7,203 nucleotides of DNA from Susulua sp964536195 (GTDB lineage Bacteria; Omnitrophota; Gorgyraeia; Duberdicusellales; 4484-171), in NCBI GenBank assembly GCA_964536195.1, contig CAZHVO010000054.1, positions 1-7,203 of the forward strand, given 5' to 3'. Shown piece after piece: positions 6,046 through 7,203 of this stretch. Numbering within the stretch: the stretch's first letter is position 1; each line of letters starts with the position of its first letter. The notes below the pieces were generated by a model. It made no database searches. It saw only the letters and a list, made by a program, of their open reading frames with translations, and was not told where the DNA came from. The position numbers and the translations under genes are program-made.

Positions 6046-6672
6046 ATGGATGTATTTGACCGCTACTACAAAAAATACGATGCTTGGTATAATAGAAATA
6101 AGTTTGCCTATTTATCGGAGCTGGGAGCCTTAAAGAAAGCCTTGCCGGAATTTGGTAAAGGTTTGGAAATTGGAGTTGGTACTGGTAGGTTTGCAAAACC
6201 CTTAGGTATTACTTTAGGGATTGATTCTTCAAAGAGGATGATTGATATTGCTGCAGAACGCGGGGTAACTGTGCGGTATGGTTTCGGAGAGGACCTGCCA
6301 TTTCTTGAAGATACCTTTGACTATGTGGCGATTATTATCAGTTTGTGCTTTGTAAGTGATCCTTTTAAAGTTTTACAGGAGTCCAGGAGAGTTTTAAAGA
6401 AAAAGGGACAAATAGTTCTTGGAATAGTAGATAAGGATAGTTTTTTAGGAAAATTCTATCAGAGAAAAAAAAGCCTATTTTATAAAAAGGCCAATTTTTT
6501 CAACATTAAGGATATCAACGAATTGTTTAAAGCTGTAGGGTTTGATAAAATTGCCTACCATCAAACTCTTTTTAATTACCCAGACAAGTTAAATTCAATC
6601 GAAAAACCACGAAAAGGTTTCGGGAAGGGTGGGTTTGTAGTGGTAAGTGCTCAAAAATTCTCTGATAGATAA
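6046..6672 (+). CDS. Class I SAM-dependent methyltransferase (Methyltransf_11-like)
   Basis: From the ATG at 6046 the protein has 208 residues. A short helical lead-in (FDRYYKKYDAWYNRNKF, 4-20) is typical of methyltransferases of this group. Motif I is LEIGVGTGRFA (40-50). Gly-Ile-Asp60 ends strand 2, where it binds the SAM ribose. GEDLPFLEDTFDYVAIIISLCFVSDP (81-106) holds motif II, and ESRRVLKKKGQIVLGIVD (112-129) is the strand 5 region. The C-terminal part has an SFLGKFY segment and a strand near the end (GGFVVVSAQ). The substrate is unknown. The frame is open back to 5977, where the gene would overlap the J-domain gene by about 60 bases in another frame. ATGs at 6013 and 6016 are also possible. 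I prefer 6046 because it places the family's usual FDxYxxxYDxW lead-in at the N-terminus. The family call is firm; the start is uncertain. Confidence 0.85.
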   Translation: MDVFDRYYKKYDAWYNRNKFAYLSELGALKKALPEFGKGLEIGVGTGRFAKPLGITLGIDSSKRMIDIAAERGVTVRYGFGEDLPFLEDTFDYVAIIISLCFVSDPFKVLQESRRVLKKKGQIVLGIVDKDSFLGKFYQRKKSLFYKKANFFNIKDINELFKAVGFDKIAYHQTLFNYPDKLNSIEKPRKGFGKGGFVVVSAQKFSDR

Positions 6673-6718
6673 AAAGTAACGGGGGAAAAGGAAGTTAGTC
6701 CCTTAATTAGTATACCAA

Positions 6719-6724
6719 TATAAT
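6719..6724 (+). promoter_or_regulatory. Possible -10 promoter element before the membrane protein gene
   Basis: A perfect TATAAT lies in the 67-base gap after the methyltransferase, the widest gap in the window. No convincing -35 box exists; TTAGTC at 6695-6700 is a poor match with an 18-base spacer. Transcription would begin about at the ribosome site, leaving a very short leader. In DNA this AT-rich the match may be chance. Confidence 0.22.
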
Positions 6725-6729
6725 ATTAT

Positions 6730-6734
6730 GGAGG
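6730..6734 (+). promoter_or_regulatory. Ribosome binding site for the membrane protein gene at 6740
   Basis: GGAGG is followed by five adenines and then the ATG at 6740. This is an ideal Shine-Dalgarno and spacing, and it is the main evidence that the edge-truncated reading frame is a real gene. Confidence 0.75.
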
Positions 6735-6739
6735 AAAAA

Positions 6740-7203
6740 ATGAAAATTAGTTCTTGGTTTTCACAAATTTCTTTTAAGCAGAGAATTTGGTTATTTTCAA
6801 CCCTGGCAGGAATATTTGCAATCATAGCCTTTGGGATTTTGTTGAGCTCACCGAGTGAGTCAAAGGAACCAATTGATTTCAACATTAATATGTCTATTCA
6901 GGATATTGCTCCCAAACTAGGAGTTACCGGTAAGGGCCTTGCCAGGGAACTTGAATTGCCACTTGATGTTTCTAAGAAAAACCCAGTCCGAATCTTAGGC
7001 GTGACATACGAAGAACTTGATCATGCCGTTGAACACATTCTATCTCATCGCGATTCTATGCTTAAATATTATGTTTATGCCGCATTGTTTATATGGGGAC
7101 TTGTATTTCTTGTAAGGCTCGGACGTCCCGATAGGCCGGATATTAAAAACCGTCATGTTTGGTATCCAAAAACTCCGTATATTATTGCTCTCTTGTTTTC
7201 TGT
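6740..7203 (+). CDS. Integral membrane protein, N-terminal part (possible membrane-bound 4Fe-4S/polyferredoxin family; 3' end outside window)
   Basis: The frame is open from the ATG at 6740 to the window edge, giving 154 complete codons, with GGAGG at 6730-6734 before it. A basic N-terminus leads into a hydrophobic helix at about 15-36. A polar loop follows (37-109), then a second helix at about 110-126, an Arg-rich turn (RLGRPDRPD) and the start of a third helix near 147. By the positive-inside rule the N-terminus is cytoplasmic and the 37-109 loop lies outside the cytoplasm. That loop holds a conserved-looking IAPKLGVTGKGLARELELP segment and two histidines in EHILSHRD. From memory, this N-terminal layout resembles membrane proteins that carry NapH-like 4Fe-4S domains further on. 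No cysteine is present in the part seen, so this is not shown. It could belong to a separate transcript. Confidence 0.7.
   Translation, partial: MKISSWFSQISFKQRIWLFSTLAGIFAIIAFGILLSSPSESKEPIDFNINMSIQDIAPKLGVTGKGLARELELPLDVSKKNPVRILGVTYEELDHAVEHILSHRDSMLKYYVYAALFIWGLVFLVRLGRPDRPDIKNRHVWYPKTPYIIALLFS

Noticed and set aside
6681..6704. Possible hairpin terminator after the second methyltransferase
   Set aside because: Only four-base pairings can be formed (GGGA with TCCC, or AAGG with CCTT) around long loops, and no T-run follows. This is too weak to call a terminator.
6703..6885. Minus-strand open frame of 60 codons near the right edge
   Set aside because: It overlaps the plus-strand membrane protein gene, which has an ideal ribosome site and sensible membrane helices. 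The antisense product has no recognisable features.

Overview
This window is a tightly packed, AT-rich, all-plus-strand gene cluster from what looks like an anaerobic bacterium. It holds eleven protein genes, two of them cut by the window edges. I found no RNA genes, insertion sequences, CRISPR arrays or inverted-repeat structures worth annotating. Strong ribosome binding sites of the AGGAGG type, short gaps and stop/start overlaps suggest one long operon from the left edge to about 6672. The low GC content, two ferredoxin-bearing MinD-type ATPases and a CoA-disulfide/polysulfide-reductase-like flavoprotein suggest a strict anaerobe. Candidates include the Desulfobacterota, Nitrospirota and Omnitrophota, but the sequence alone does not settle the phylum.

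Left part (1-3753): the end of a class I SAM methyltransferase is followed by a MinD/ParA-type ATPase with an inserted two-cluster ferredoxin domain. Next come a small CoA-binding Rossmann protein, an FAD/NAD(H) disulfide-type oxidoreductase with a single active-site cysteine, and a second, divergent MinD-ferredoxin ATPase. The two ATPases match the pair that usually occurs together in anaerobes, for example in the orange-protein (ORP) complex loci of Desulfovibrio. Here a CoA-redox gene pair sits between them.

Middle part (3750-5701): a DUF89 (ARMT1-like) metal-dependent phosphatase-type protein starts inside the stop codon of the second ATPase. It is followed by a metallo-beta-lactamase-fold hydrolase of the COG1237 type and a classical thioredoxin (WCGPC).

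Right part (5727-7203): a short J-domain-only protein and a second class I methyltransferase come next. After a 67-base gap, the last gene encodes the N-terminal part of an integral membrane protein that runs off the window. It may belong to the membrane-bound 4Fe-4S/polyferredoxin group, but the diagnostic part is outside the window.

Taken together, the cluster reads as a redox and metal/sulfur-handling module. ATP-driven Fe-S carrier-type proteins are combined with thiol/disulfide redox (CoA, thioredoxin), metal-dependent hydrolases and a small co-chaperone. The joint role is inferred from proximity; no single reaction for the whole cluster can be read from the sequence.
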